58,382 nt of DNA from Pseudomonas sp. SID14000 (GTDB lineage: Bacteria; Pseudomonadota; Gammaproteobacteria; Pseudomonadales; Pseudomonadaceae): NCBI RefSeq assembly GCF_002165135.1, contig NZ_NFZQ01000021.1:1-58382 (forward strand). Direction: 5' to 3'. Under the pieces are notes generated by a model. It saw only the letters and a program-made list of their open reading frames with translations, had not been told where the DNA came from and ran no database searches. Positions 46,929-55,394 of the stretch are shown piece by piece. Numbering within the stretch: position 1 is the stretch's first letter; each line of letters starts with the position of its first letter. Made by a program: the position numbers and the translations under genes.

Positions 46929-47513
46929 TCAGGAGGCAGGGGCGTTCTGTTCCAGCTGCTGGCGCCGTTGCTGCTGCTGACGCTGCAGAATGTAGCGGGC
47001 CAGCAGTTGCCGTTGGGCGTCGGTCATGTCGATGAATTCGGTGCCGACCTCGAAACCGCCCTCCGGGTGCGGGCCGCAATGGGTGACCTTGCCGCGCAGC
47101 AGCAGGCCATGGGCGCGCGGCATCAGCACCATCTTCACCTTCACCCGGGTACCGGGGGCAACCGCTGTGGCTTGCGTGAATTCGATGCCACCCTCGGAAA
47201 TGACCACCGGCTGGGGCTGGCCGACTTCGCCGATCAGGGTCTGGGCAACCACCGCGCTAAGCAGGTCGAGGCGTTTGTTCTGCGCGCGCAGGAAGGCGGC
47301 GAGGGTGCGGTCCTTTTCGCTCAGCTGGCGCAGCAGGTGTTGTGACTCGAAGTCGGACAGGTGCAGCTCGCTGAGCAGGTTGAACAGTGGCGAATCATCT
47401 TGCAACACATCTGGGTCAAGGACTTCGGCCGCACTGAGGGGGCTGATTTGAAGTGCGATCCGATCTTCGATGCGGTAGTATTCGCGGCGATCTTCTTCGT
47501 CTAATGTCGTCAT
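46929..47513 (-). CDS. PilZ-like domain protein
   Basis: 194 aa, cytoplasmic. The N-terminal RREYYRIEDRIALQI resembles the PilZ arginine motif. A helical middle follows (residues about 40-95), then a beta-rich half with VVISEGGIEF in the place of the D/N-x-S-x-x-G motif, and LLLRGKVTHCGPHPEGGFEVGTEF. The first Asp/Asn of that motif is Val here, so c-di-GMP binding is doubtful. Gln/Arg-rich tail. The ATG at 47513 is the last sensible start; the longer reading upstream is antisense to lolC. Same slot as P. aeruginosa PA2989. Confidence 0.75.
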   Translation of the reverse strand: MTTLDEEDRREYYRIEDRIALQISPLSAAEVLDPDVLQDDSPLFNLLSELHLSDFESQHLLRQLSEKDRTLAAFLRAQNKRLDLLSAVVAQTLIGEVGQPQPVVISEGGIEFTQATAVAPGTRVKVKMVLMPRAHGLLLRGKVTHCGPHPEGGFEVGTEFIDMTDAQRQLLARYILQRQQQQRRQQLEQNAPAS

Positions 47514-47606
47514 GGCGAACCCAAGGTAGCGGCGGTGGTCCGAGTGTAAAGCCGCCGTAGGCGCCTCGCCACAAGGACGTTCCCTTTCATCCGAACAAGC
47601 CCCGAC

Positions 47607-48857
47607 ATGTTCAGACCTCTTTTCGCATTCATCGGCACGCGTTATACCCGTGCCAAACGTCGCAATCACTTCGTCTCGTTCATTTCCCTGACCTCGATGA
47701 TCGGCCTCGCCCTGGGCGTGGTGGTGATGATCGTGGTGCTGTCGGTCATGAACGGTTTCGACCACGAGATGCGTACCCGCGTGTTGGGCATGATCCCCCA
47801 TGCCACACTGGAGAGCGGCCAGCCCATTGCCGACTGGCCGGCCCTTGCCCAACAAGTAAAGCAGAATCCGCAGGTGGTGGCGGTTGCGCCCTTCACCCAG
47901 ATGCAGGGCCTGCTGACCCATGAAGGCAAGGTGCAGAAGGTGCTGCTCAACGGCATCGACCCGGCCCGCGAGCGCGAGGTGTCGATCATCGACAAGTTCG
48001 TCCTGCAAGGCCACCTCGACCAGCTGGCGCCGGGCGAGTGGGGCATCATGATCGGCGACAAGGCCGCGGCCAAGCTGGGCGTGGCCATCGGCGACAAGCT
48101 CACCTTCGTCGCCCCCGAGGTCAGTGTGACCCCCGCCGGCATGTTCCCGCGCATGAAGCGCTTCACCGTGGTCGGCACCTTCCACGTGGGCGCTGGCGAG
48201 ATCGACGGCTACCTGGGCCTGACCAACATCAGCGACCTGTCCCGCCTGCACCGCTGGAAGCCCGACCAGGTCCAGGGCCTGCGCCTGAAGTTCGACGACC
48301 TGTTCCAGGCGCCGCGAGTGGCCTGGGACATCGCCCAGCGCCTGGGTGACCAGGAGTTCTACAGCCGCGACTGGACCCGTACCCACGGCAACCTGTACCA
48401 GGCGATCCGCATGGAAAAGGCCATGATTGGCCTGCTGTTGCTGCTGATCGTGGCGGTGGCGGCGTTCAACATCATTTCCACACTGGTGATGGTGGTCAAC
48501 GACAAGCGTGGCGACATCGCCATCCTGCGTACCCTGGGTGCCACGCCCGGGCAGATCATGCTCATCTTCATGGTCCAGGGCACGGTGATCGGGGTGATCG
48601 GTACCCTGATCGGTGCCGTGGTCGGGATCGTCGCCGCGCTGAACGTCAGTGCGGTGATCGCTGGCATCGAGAAACTGATCGGGCACAAGTTCCTCAACGC
48701 CGATGTGTACTTCATCGATTACCTGCCGTCGCAGATCCAGGCCCAGGACGTGTACATGGTCTGTGGCGCGGCGCTGGTCCTGAGTTTCTTCGCCACCCTG
48801 TATCCGGCCTGGCGTGCGGCCCGCACCCAGCCTGCAGAGGCGCTACGTTATGAGTGA
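47607..48857 (+). CDS. lolC: Lipoprotein-releasing ABC permease LolC
   Basis: Inner-membrane subunit of LolCDE, which extracts outer-membrane lipoproteins and hands them to LolA. 416 aa. TM1 near residues 22-48 (SLTSMIGLALGVVVMIVVLS), a large periplasmic domain (about 50-265), and three C-terminal helices (MIGLLLLLIVAVAAFNIIST, then ATPGQIMLIFMVQGTVIGVI, and a last one before RAARTQPAEALRYE). The paralogue at 49610 is the second permease; which of the two is functionally LolC or LolE is by order only. No clear ribosome site. lolD follows almost without gap. Confidence 0.9.
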   Translation: MFRPLFAFIGTRYTRAKRRNHFVSFISLTSMIGLALGVVVMIVVLSVMNGFDHEMRTRVLGMIPHATLESGQPIADWPALAQQVKQNPQVVAVAPFTQMQGLLTHEGKVQKVLLNGIDPAREREVSIIDKFVLQGHLDQLAPGEWGIMIGDKAAAKLGVAIGDKLTFVAPEVSVTPAGMFPRMKRFTVVGTFHVGAGEIDGYLGLTNISDLSRLHRWKPDQVQGLRLKFDDLFQAPRVAWDIAQRLGDQEFYSRDWTRTHGNLYQAIRMEKAMIGLLLLLIVAVAAFNIISTLVMVVNDKRGDIAILRTLGATPGQIMLIFMVQGTVIGVIGTLIGAVVGIVAALNVSAVIAGIEKLIGHKFLNADVYFIDYLPSQIQAQDVYMVCGAALVLSFFATLYPAWRAARTQPAEALRYE

Positions 48858-48864
48858 GTCGCGC

Positions 48865-49548
48865 ATGAGTGATAAAGCCGTTCTGAGTTGCCGCAACCTG
48901 GGCAAGTCCTACGACGAGGGCCCGGAGTCGGTGCAGGTGCTGTCCGGGCTCAACCTCGAGCTGCACGCCGGTGAGCGGGTAGCCATCGTTGGTAGTTCCG
49001 GCTCGGGCAAGAGCACCCTGCTCAATCTGTTGGGCGGCCTCGACCGGCCTACCCAGGGCAGCGTCTGGCTGGCCGGCGAGGAGCTGTCGGCACTCGGCGA
49101 GCGTGCCCGTGGCCTGCTGCGTAACCGCGAGCTGGGGTTTGTCTACCAGTTCCACCACCTGCTGCCGGAATTCACTGCCATCGAGAACGTGTGCATGCCG
49201 TTGCTGATCGGCCGCACGCCCATCCCCGAGGCTCGCGAGCGTGCCGAGGCGCTGCTCAAGCGCGTGGGCCTGGCCCACCGCTTCAACCACAAGCCGGCCG
49301 AGCTGTCCGGTGGCGAGCGTCAGCGGGTAGCGATTGCCCGGGCACTGGTCAACCGCCCCGGCCTGGTAATGCTCGACGAGCCGACCGGCAACCTCGACCA
49401 TCACACGGCCCAGGGCATCCAGGAATTGATGCAGGAACTGTCCAGCGCGTCGCGCACGGCGTTCCTGGTGGTCACCCATGACCTCAACCTGGCGCGCCAG
49501 ATGGACCGTGTATTGAAGCTCGATGACGGCCACCTGGTGGCTATCTGA
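48865..49548 (+). CDS. lolD: Lipoprotein-releasing ATPase LolD
   Basis: ATPase of LolCDE, 227 aa. Walker A GSSGSGKST (about residue 44), Q-loop VYQFHHLLPEFTA, signature LSGGERQRVAIARAL, Walker B LVMLDEPTGNLD, H-loop VVTHD. The ATG at 48865 gives the MSDKAVLSC start I know from other pseudomonads. An ATG at 48850, overlapping the lolC stop and with AGAGG upstream, is equally possible and adds five residues. The middle gene of the lolCDE operon. Confidence 0.95.
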   Translation: MSDKAVLSCRNLGKSYDEGPESVQVLSGLNLELHAGERVAIVGSSGSGKSTLLNLLGGLDRPTQGSVWLAGEELSALGERARGLLRNRELGFVYQFHHLLPEFTAIENVCMPLLIGRTPIPEARERAEALLKRVGLAHRFNHKPAELSGGERQRVAIARALVNRPGLVMLDEPTGNLDHHTAQGIQELMQELSSASRTAFLVVTHDLNLARQMDRVLKLDDGHLVAI

Positions 49549-49609
49549 TCGACTGCACGGGGTGGCCGGTGCCGCCCCGTTTTCCTGTTTTCATTGGGTG
49601 TTTCCGTAC

Positions 49610-50851
49610 ATGTTCAGACCCTTGCCCATCTTCATCGGCGCGCGCTACACCCGAGCCAAGCGCCGCAACCACTTCATCTCGTTCATCTCGATGACCTCGA
49701 TGATCGGCCTGTCGCTGGGCGTGCTGGCGATGATCGTGGTGCTGTCGGTGATGAACGGCTTCCAGCGCGAAATGAGCTCGCGCATCCTCGGCCTGGTGCC
49801 GCATGCCGCCATCCTCGGCGTTCAGCCGCTGGACGACTGGCGCAAGGTGGCCGACGCGGCCATGCGGGACCCGGCGGTGATGGCGGTGGCGCCGATTACC
49901 GAAATGGAGGGCATGCTGTCCTACAAGGGCGCGATGCAACCGATCCAGGTCGGCGGCATCGACCCGGCCGAAGAGGGCAAGGTCTCGATCGTCGGGCAGC
50001 ACATCGTTCAGGGCCGTCTGCAGGACTTGCAGCCGGGCGAGTTCGGCGTGGTCATCGGTGAGCTGACTGCGCGGCGCTTCCGCCTGAACACCGGCGACAA
50101 ACTGACCCTGATCGTGCCGGAAATCAGCAAGGAGCCGGGTGGCATCACTCCGCGCATGCAGCGCCTGACCGTGGTCGGCATCTTCAAGGTCGGCGCCGAG
50201 CTGGATGGCTCGCAGGCTTACATTCACGTGGCCGATGCTGGCGCCATGCAGCGCTGGGCGCCGGGCCAGGTGCAGGGCGTGCGCCTGAAACTGCACGACC
50301 TGTATGCCGCGCCGCAGGTGTCCAAGGCCATCGCTGCCGGGCTGGGCGATGCCTACCGCGCCGATGACTGGTCGCATACCCAGGGCAGCCTGTTCAGCGC
50401 CATGAAGATGGAAAAGACCATGATCGGCCTACTGCTGATGATGATCATCGCGGTGGCAGCGTTCAACATCATCGCCACCCTGGTGATGGTGGTTAACGAC
50501 AAGGGGCCGGACATCGCCATCCTGCGCACCCTGGGCGCCACGCCTGCGCAGATCATGGGCACGTTCATGGTCCAGGGCAGCCTGATCGGTATTGTCGGGA
50601 CGCTGATCGGTGGCGTGCTGGGGGTGATTGCAGCGTTCAACGTCAGCCAGATTGTCGGCTGGCTGGAGCGGGTGAGCGGGCAGCACATCTTTACTTCGGA
50701 TGTGTACTTCGTCAGCAGCTTGCCGTCGCAGCTGCAGTGGGGCGATGTGGTGATCATCTGCACTGCCGGGTTGGTGATGAGCTTCCTGGCGACCATTTAC
50801 CCGGCTTATCGGGCATCGCAGGTGCAGCCGGCGATTGGCCTGGCAGTTTGA
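49610..50851 (+). CDS. lolE: Lipoprotein-releasing ABC permease LolE
   Basis: Second permease subunit, 413 aa, clearly a duplicate of the first (shared FIG-RYTRAKRRNHF-SFIS start, PHA-L-G-QP block and MIGLLLMMIIAVAAFNIIATL). Four membrane helices and one large periplasmic domain. The 61-base gap to lolD has no terminator, so all three genes form one operon. A REP pair follows. The lipoprotein substrates in this window include YgdI/YgdR, ApbE and possibly MQO. Confidence 0.9.
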   Translation: MFRPLPIFIGARYTRAKRRNHFISFISMTSMIGLSLGVLAMIVVLSVMNGFQREMSSRILGLVPHAAILGVQPLDDWRKVADAAMRDPAVMAVAPITEMEGMLSYKGAMQPIQVGGIDPAEEGKVSIVGQHIVQGRLQDLQPGEFGVVIGELTARRFRLNTGDKLTLIVPEISKEPGGITPRMQRLTVVGIFKVGAELDGSQAYIHVADAGAMQRWAPGQVQGVRLKLHDLYAAPQVSKAIAAGLGDAYRADDWSHTQGSLFSAMKMEKTMIGLLLMMIIAVAAFNIIATLVMVVNDKGPDIAILRTLGATPAQIMGTFMVQGSLIGIVGTLIGGVLGVIAAFNVSQIVGWLERVSGQHIFTSDVYFVSSLPSQLQWGDVVIICTAGLVMSFLATIYPAYRASQVQPAIGLAV

Positions 50852-50867
50852 TGTTTACCTGAGAGTC

Positions 50868-50989
50868 TGGGGGCGCTTTGCGCCCCTTTCGCGACACAAG
50901 GCCGCTCCCACAAGGATCGCGAATTGGCCAAGCTGACGCGATCCCTGTGGGAGCGGCCTTGTGTCGCGATGGGCTGCGTAGCAGCCCCA
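50868..50989. repeat. REP pair, GCGACACAAGGCCGC class
   Basis: Inverted pair between the convergent lolE and kinase genes, with outer GGGGCGC/GGGGCTGC arms; same subclass as the pairs around mqo. Confidence 0.9.
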
Positions 50990-50992
50990 ATT

Positions 50993-52345
50993 TCACCGAT
51001 CCTGAGTGAACTCGATCAAAAACCGCGTCCACCCATCCTCGCATTGCGCCCGAATGCTCCCGCCATGGGCCTGCACGATCGACCGGGTAATCGCCAACCC
51101 CAACCCGGCATGCTCGCTACTGCCTTCCCGCCGCGCCGGGTCAACCCGGTAGAAACGGTCGAACAACCGCGGTAACGCAGCCGGTTCGATAGCCGCCCCG
51201 GTATTGGCCACGCCAATCCTCGGCCCTGGCCCCAAGGTCACCCGTATCTGCCCACCCGCCGGGGTAAAGCGCAAGGCATTGTCCAGCAGGTTGGACAGCG
51301 CCCGACGCAGCATATGCCGGTCGCCCTGCAACAGCGCCTCACCCTCGCGCAGCAGCTGTACGCCGCTGTCCTCTGCCAGCGGCGCGTAGTACTCCAGCAG
51401 CGCATCCACCTCTTCATGCAGCACCAGCTTTGCCTGCCCCGGTACCAGCAGGCCATGGTCGGCCTTGGCCAGGAACAGCATGTCGTTGATCATCTGCGCC
51501 ATCCCTTGCAGCTCCTCGAGGTTGCCATGCAGGGCCTCGCGGTACTCTTCGAGGCTGCGCGGGCGGGTGAGGGTGACCTGGGTGTGGGTCAGCAGGTTGG
51601 ACAGCGGCGTGCGCAGTTCGTGGGCGATATCGGCAGAGAATGCCGACAGCCGCTGGAAGGCATCGTCCAGGCGCTGCAGCATGGCGTTCATGGCTGTCGC
51701 CAGCTCGGCCAGCTCTTCGGGCATCTGTGCCACCGGCAGGCGGGTGGTGAGCGAGCGCGCCGATACGCTGGCGGCCACCTGGCCCATCTGCCGCAACGGG
51801 CGCAGCCCGCGGCGTGCGGCCCAGGCACCGAGCAGCGCGGTGGCCAGGGCCGACAGGCCGACCGTCAGCCAGATCAGCCGTTGCATGCCCTGCAGGAAGT
51901 GTTGGTGGTGAGTGATGTCGAGGTACAGGGTCAGTTGTGGCGACTGCGGGGCGCCTTGGGTCAGGTGCACGGCCAGGCTGCGGTAGTCGGTGCCTTGCGC
52001 ATGCAGGGTTGCCAGCCCCTCGGGCAGGGGTGGCTGGGGCAGGCCTGTGCGGCTTTCGAACCAGGTGGTGCCGTCGCTGCCGTTGATGCGCAGGGCCAGG
52101 TCGGCCTGGTGGCCCAGTTCATCGCGCAGCTCGGGCAGGCGCGCGTGCAGCTCGGCCGGAGTGGTAATGCCGGCCAGTTGGGTACGGAACAGCGACAGGC
52201 GCGATTCCAGCAGTTGCTGGTCCAGTTCGACGAAGTGCTGCTCGCTCGCCCGGCTGAATATGAGGCCGGCGCCGAGCGAGACTGCGGCGGTGCAGGCGGC
52301 GAACAGCAGGGCCAGGCGCCTGCCGAGAGAGACCCGGCGCATCAC
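50993..52345 (-). CDS. Heavy-metal type sensor histidine kinase (CusS/CopS-like)
   Basis: 450 aa. TM1 at about residues 9-29, a periplasmic domain (about 30-160, with the family-typical FFELDQ-like FVELDQQLLESRL), TM2 at about 162-182, HAMP, HisKA with phospho-His in FSADIAHELRTPLSNLL (about 242), and HATPase with N box LSNLLDNALRF and GLGLAITRSIVQAHGG. It overlaps the regulator gene by four bases (ATGA). The metal cannot be read from the sequence; no metal efflux or copper genes are nearby. The 3' end is four bases from a REP pair. Confidence 0.9.
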   Translation of the reverse strand: MMRRVSLGRRLALLFAACTAAVSLGAGLIFSRASEQHFVELDQQLLESRLSLFRTQLAGITTPAELHARLPELRDELGHQADLALRINGSDGTTWFESRTGLPQPPLPEGLATLHAQGTDYRSLAVHLTQGAPQSPQLTLYLDITHHQHFLQGMQRLIWLTVGLSALATALLGAWAARRGLRPLRQMGQVAASVSARSLTTRLPVAQMPEELAELATAMNAMLQRLDDAFQRLSAFSADIAHELRTPLSNLLTHTQVTLTRPRSLEEYREALHGNLEELQGMAQMINDMLFLAKADHGLLVPGQAKLVLHEEVDALLEYYAPLAEDSGVQLLREGEALLQGDRHMLRRALSNLLDNALRFTPAGGQIRVTLGPGPRIGVANTGAAIEPAALPRLFDRFYRVDPARREGSSEHAGLGLAITRSIVQAHGGSIRAQCEDGWTRFLIEFTQDR

Positions 52346-53022
52346 TCTGCGCGCTCTTCGAGTACATAGCCCATGCCGCGTACGGTGTGGATCAGCTTGT
52401 TGGGGTGCGGGTCGTCGATCTTCAGGCGCAGGCGGCGGATCGCCACTTCGATCACATTGGTGTCGCTGTCAAAGTTCATGTCCCACACCTGCGAGGCTAT
52501 CAGCGATTTGGGCAGCACCTCGCCCTGGCGGCGCAGCAGCAGTTCAAGCAGGGCGAACTCCTTGGCGGTCAGGTCGATGCGCTGGCCGGCGCGATCGGCG
52601 CGGCGGCGGATCAGGTCCAGGCGCAGGTCGGCCAGGCCCAGGGTGGTGTCCTGGCTGGGGCTGGTGCCCCGGCGCAGCAGGCTGCGCACCCGGGCCAGCA
52701 GTTCGGAGAAGGCGAACGGTTTGACCAGGTAATCATCGGCGCCCAGCTCCAGGCCGTGCACCCGGTCTTCCACAGCATCGCGGGCGGTGAGGAACAGCAC
52801 CGGGGTGTCCAGGCCAGCCTGGCGCACGGCCTGGAGGATCTGCCAGCCGTCACGGCCGGGCAGCATTACATCGAGAATCAGTAGGTCGTGGTCGCCGGTC
52901 AGGGCGAGGAACTGGCCAGTCTCGCCATCAGTGGCCAGCTCGGTGGCGAAGCCGGCCTCGTTCAGGCCCTGGCTCAGGTACTGGCCGGTGCGGGCCTGGT
53001 CTTCGACGATCAGCAGTTTCAT
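52342..53022 (-). CDS. Heavy-metal type OmpR-family response regulator (CopR/CusR-like)
   Basis: 226 aa. Receiver domain with acidic Glu7/Asp8, phospho-acceptor Asp51 (LLILDVMLPGRDGWQ) and Lys near YLVKPFAF. C-terminal winged helix with LRLDLIRRRADRAG, LTAKEFALLELLLR and the recognition helix DTNVIEVAIRRLRLKID followed by VRGMGYVLE. The sequence is typical of the CopR/CzcR/IrlR group. The start at 53022 is the standard MKLLIVEDQ. A copper-box-like site lies upstream at 53196-53210. First gene of the two-component operon. Confidence 0.92.
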   Translation of the reverse strand: MKLLIVEDQARTGQYLSQGLNEAGFATELATDGETGQFLALTGDHDLLILDVMLPGRDGWQILQAVRQAGLDTPVLFLTARDAVEDRVHGLELGADDYLVKPFAFSELLARVRSLLRRGTSPSQDTTLGLADLRLDLIRRRADRAGQRIDLTAKEFALLELLLRRQGEVLPKSLIASQVWDMNFDSDTNVIEVAIRRLRLKIDDPHPNKLIHTVRGMGYVLEERAE

Positions 53023-53054
53023 TGGATGAATTGACTCCAGCAAGCGGCACAAAG

Positions 53055-53145
53055 CCCTGTGGGAGCGGGTTTACCCGCGAAGCATTCAACACGGTGCATG
53101 GCACCGGCTTTGCCGGTGTTCGCGGGTGAACCCGCTCCCACAGGG
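53055..53145. repeat. REP pair with GGTGCATGGCACC core
   Basis: Same composite as 22505-22596, with the identical inner GGTGCATGGCACCGGCT. It lies unusually in the 5' region of a gene (the response regulator). Confidence 0.9.
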
Positions 53146-53195
53146 ATTGGGTGATACTGAGATGATACGTGACGATGCACCCGCTCGCCCCAAAC

Positions 53196-53210
53196 TGACG
53201 AAGTTGTAAT
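53196..53210. promoter_or_regulatory. Cop-box-like site
   Basis: TGACGAAGTTGTAAT fits the cop-box pattern TGACA-N4-TGTNAT reported for CopR-type regulators in pseudomonads, with one mismatch. It lies in the gap between the regulator gene and queF, 174 bases from the regulator start. Confidence 0.4.
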
Positions 53211-53286
53211 CCCGCTGACGTGCGCTCCAAGGCCGGGCGCAAAACCGGTAGACTAGGGGCAATTTCGAACCTTCAGGTCAGTTTCC

Positions 53287-54117
53287 ATGCATCCCGCTGC
53301 CGAACACTCCCCGCTGGGCAAGTCCAGCGAATACATTGCTACCTACTCCCCGGAGCTACTGTTCCCGATTCCGCGTACCGCCAAGTGGGCCGAGCTGGGC
53401 GTTACCGCCCAGACCTTGCCTTGGCAGGGTGTGGATTACTGGAACTGCTTCGAGCTGAGCTGGCTGCTGCCGTCGGGCAAGCCGGTAGTGGCAATCGGCG
53501 AGTTCGCCATCCCCGCCGATTCACCGAACATCATTGAGTCCAAGTCGTTCAAGCTGTACCTGAACTCGCTGAACCAGACCGTGTTCGCCTCGCTCGGCGA
53601 GCTGCAGGCGTGTCTGGAGAAAGACCTGTCCGCTGCTGCCGGCAAGCCGGTTGGCGTGAAGGTGCGCACCCTGGCCGAGGTCGAGGCCGAAGGCGTGGTG
53701 GCCTTGCCGGGGCAATGCATCGATGTGCTGGACGTTGCCATCAGCAACTACGAACAGCCGCAGCCAGAGCTGCTGCACTGCAACCCGGAGCGGCTGGTGG
53801 AAGAAACCCTGCACAGCCACCTGCTGAAATCCAACTGCCCGGTGACCGGCCAGCCAGACTGGGGCAGCGTGGTGATCGAGTACAAGGGCAGGGCGCTGGA
53901 CCATGCCAGCCTGCTGACCTACCTGATCAGCTTCCGCCAGCATGCCGACTTCCATGAGCAGTGCGTGGAGCGTATCTACCTGGACTTGAAGAACCTGCTG
54001 CAGCCGGAGCATTTGACGGTGTATGCGCGCTATGTGCGTCGGGGTGGGCTGGATATCAACCCGTACCGTAGCACTGGGGCGATCAGCCCGGAGAACCAGC
54101 GACTGGTTCGGCAGTAA
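53287..54117 (+). CDS. queF: NADPH-dependent 7-cyano-7-deazaguanine reductase QueF
   Basis: Reduces preQ0 to preQ1 in queuosine synthesis for tRNA wobble position 34. 276 aa, the long YqcD/E. coli-type form with two tunnelling-fold halves. The catalytic Cys184 and Asp191 are in LLKSNCPVTGQPDWGSVV. NADPH motif ESKSFKLYLNSLNQT (about residue 80). The N-terminal half supplies the Glu of the substrate site. AGGTCAG precedes the ATG. Other queuosine genes are not in the window. Confidence 0.96.
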   Translation: MHPAAEHSPLGKSSEYIATYSPELLFPIPRTAKWAELGVTAQTLPWQGVDYWNCFELSWLLPSGKPVVAIGEFAIPADSPNIIESKSFKLYLNSLNQTVFASLGELQACLEKDLSAAAGKPVGVKVRTLAEVEAEGVVALPGQCIDVLDVAISNYEQPQPELLHCNPERLVEETLHSHLLKSNCPVTGQPDWGSVVIEYKGRALDHASLLTYLISFRQHADFHEQCVERIYLDLKNLLQPEHLTVYARYVRRGGLDINPYRSTGAISPENQRLVRQ

Positions 54118-54129
54118 GTCCAAGTACGC

Positions 54130-54238
54130 CGGGGGCCGCCTTGCGGCCCATTCGCAGCACAAGGCTGCTCCTACAGGGAAACGCATGACCCCTGTAGGAG
54201 CAGCCTTGTGCTGCGAATGGGCTGCGAAGCAGCCCTTG
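54130..54238. repeat. REP pair, CACAAGGCTGCTCCTAC class
   Basis: Inverted pair with a different core, TTCGCAGCACAAGGCTGCTC, between the convergent queF and DUF4404 genes. Confidence 0.88.
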
Positions 54239-54243
54239 GCTTT

Positions 54244-54507
54244 TCAGATCCCCATGCTATGCAGCGAGTTGGCAATGCTGCGCAGGGTGGCGGTAAGGTC
54301 GGGGTGGTCGGCCTCGAAGCGTTCTATCGCCAGGTTCACGCCGTCCACCAGGTTATGGTCTGGCGTGGCTTCCTCAAGCTTCAGTTGCGCCTCGATCTGG
54401 CGCGCTTCTTCGTGCAGCGCGGCCAGTTCCTCGTCCGAAAGCGGCACGTTGCGTTCCAGTTGCTCGCGCAAGCTGTTCAGGCGCTCTTGCAATTCGCGGG
54501 CAGGCAT
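54244..54507 (-). CDS. DUF4404 family protein
   Basis: 87-aa all-helical cytoplasmic protein. MPARELQERLNSLREQLERN and the following segment form an amphipathic coiled-coil hairpin; the C-terminal part has VDGVNLAIERFEADHPDLTA, which defines the family. Function unknown. The start at 54507 has GGAGAA upstream. The 122-base gap to the next gene upstream has no clear feature. Confidence 0.9.
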   Translation of the reverse strand: MPARELQERLNSLREQLERNVPLSDEELAALHEEARQIEAQLKLEEATPDHNLVDGVNLAIERFEADHPDLTATLRSIANSLHSMGI

Positions 54508-54629
54508 TGGCAGTTCTCCATCAATGGCTTGGCAAACCATGGACCTCAGCGAAGCGGCAAAGGTCCTGGCCTGTTTTCAGCGTAATCCACCTGCCGTTGC
54601 TTTGCATGATCCGCGTCAAAGGTGCTGTA

Positions 54630-55193
54630 TCAGGGTTTTTCGCCCTTGCGCCGGCGCCGGGCGATGTCCTGCAGGCAGGTGTCCAGCGCTTCCAGGTGGT
54701 CGATCACCGAATGTACGCCCAGGTTGAACAGTTCCAGCGTCGCCTTGCCACGGGCCAGCTCCTGTTCCTGCGGGGTCATGGCTTGCCATCGCCGCGAGCT
54801 GCGGTCGCACAACGGGCTGCAGGCGGCCAGCCCCACCGTCCATAACCCCGCATTGAGGCCGGATTGCAGCAGACGTGGGTCGCCGCTGACCAGCACACAG
54901 CCGTCCAGGCGTTCGCTGTCCAGTGTCATCAGGGCCTGCCAGCAGGCGTTCGGCGCCGGCCAGCGCACGCCGTTCACCGAATGCCCCGGCAGCCAGGCGG
55001 GCAGTACATGAGCCAGGCGCTTGCTTTGGGTGGGGTTGAGGTCATCCAGCCAGATGCACGGCACCTGGCGTTGACGCAGGCTGGCGAGGGTAGCCAGGGC
55101 GCCGGGGGCAGGCGAGGGGGTGCCATTGACGGCTTGCACCAGGCAGCCGCGCAAGCCGAACAGCACAGCGGTGAAGTCGGGTGCAGCGTCCAT
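54630..55193 (-). CDS. HAD-like protein, catalytic aspartates missing
   Basis: 187 aa, related to phosphonoacetaldehyde-hydrolase-like HAD proteins. The first motif, normally hhhFDxDGTL, reads AVLFGLRGCLV: the nucleophile Asp is Gly13 and the acid Asp is Arg15. Later blocks remain recognisable: IWLDDLNPTQSKRLAHVLP (cap/lid start), CVLVSGDPRLLQSGLNAGLW (motif III/IV region) and TVGLAACSPLCD. It should lack phosphatase activity and may be a regulatory or binding remnant. The start at 55193 has GAGGGAAG upstream. Intact reading with normal codon use, so not an obvious pseudogene. Divergent from mlaA. Confidence 0.8.
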   Translation of the reverse strand: MDAAPDFTAVLFGLRGCLVQAVNGTPSPAPGALATLASLRQRQVPCIWLDDLNPTQSKRLAHVLPAWLPGHSVNGVRWPAPNACWQALMTLDSERLDGCVLVSGDPRLLQSGLNAGLWTVGLAACSPLCDRSSRRWQAMTPQEQELARGKATLELFNLGVHSVIDHLEALDTCLQDIARRRRKGEKP

Positions 55194-55325
55194 GGCAACT
55201 TCCCTCAAATAGTCCGCAGGCTATTCGGCGATTGTTACCGCGCTGTGACAACGGGCGCCGCGCAACAGTTGTTCACAAATTATTGAACAGAGATGTGTAA
55301 GGCTGTTTATCAGCCCGCAAGCCTC

Positions 55326-55331
55326 TATACT
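55326..55331 (+). promoter_or_regulatory. -10 element for mlaA
   Basis: TATACT at 55326-55331, 63 bases before the mlaA start. The hexamer 17 bases upstream (CTGTTT) is a poor -35. Confidence 0.4.
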
Positions 55332-55394
55332 GCCGCCGTACAGCAGCGCGACCCGTTTGCGCTTGCGGCCGAGAAATTCGATGGAGAAACATCT

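Noticed and set aside
46929..48686. Long N-terminal extension of the PilZ gene
   Set aside because: The upstream residues are antisense to lolC and His/Asp-rich noise; the ATG at 47513 is the natural start.
53146..53286. preQ1 riboswitch before queF
   Set aside because: The short leader shows no preQ1-type pseudoknot pattern; only a -10-like TAGACT and the cop-box-like site are visible.
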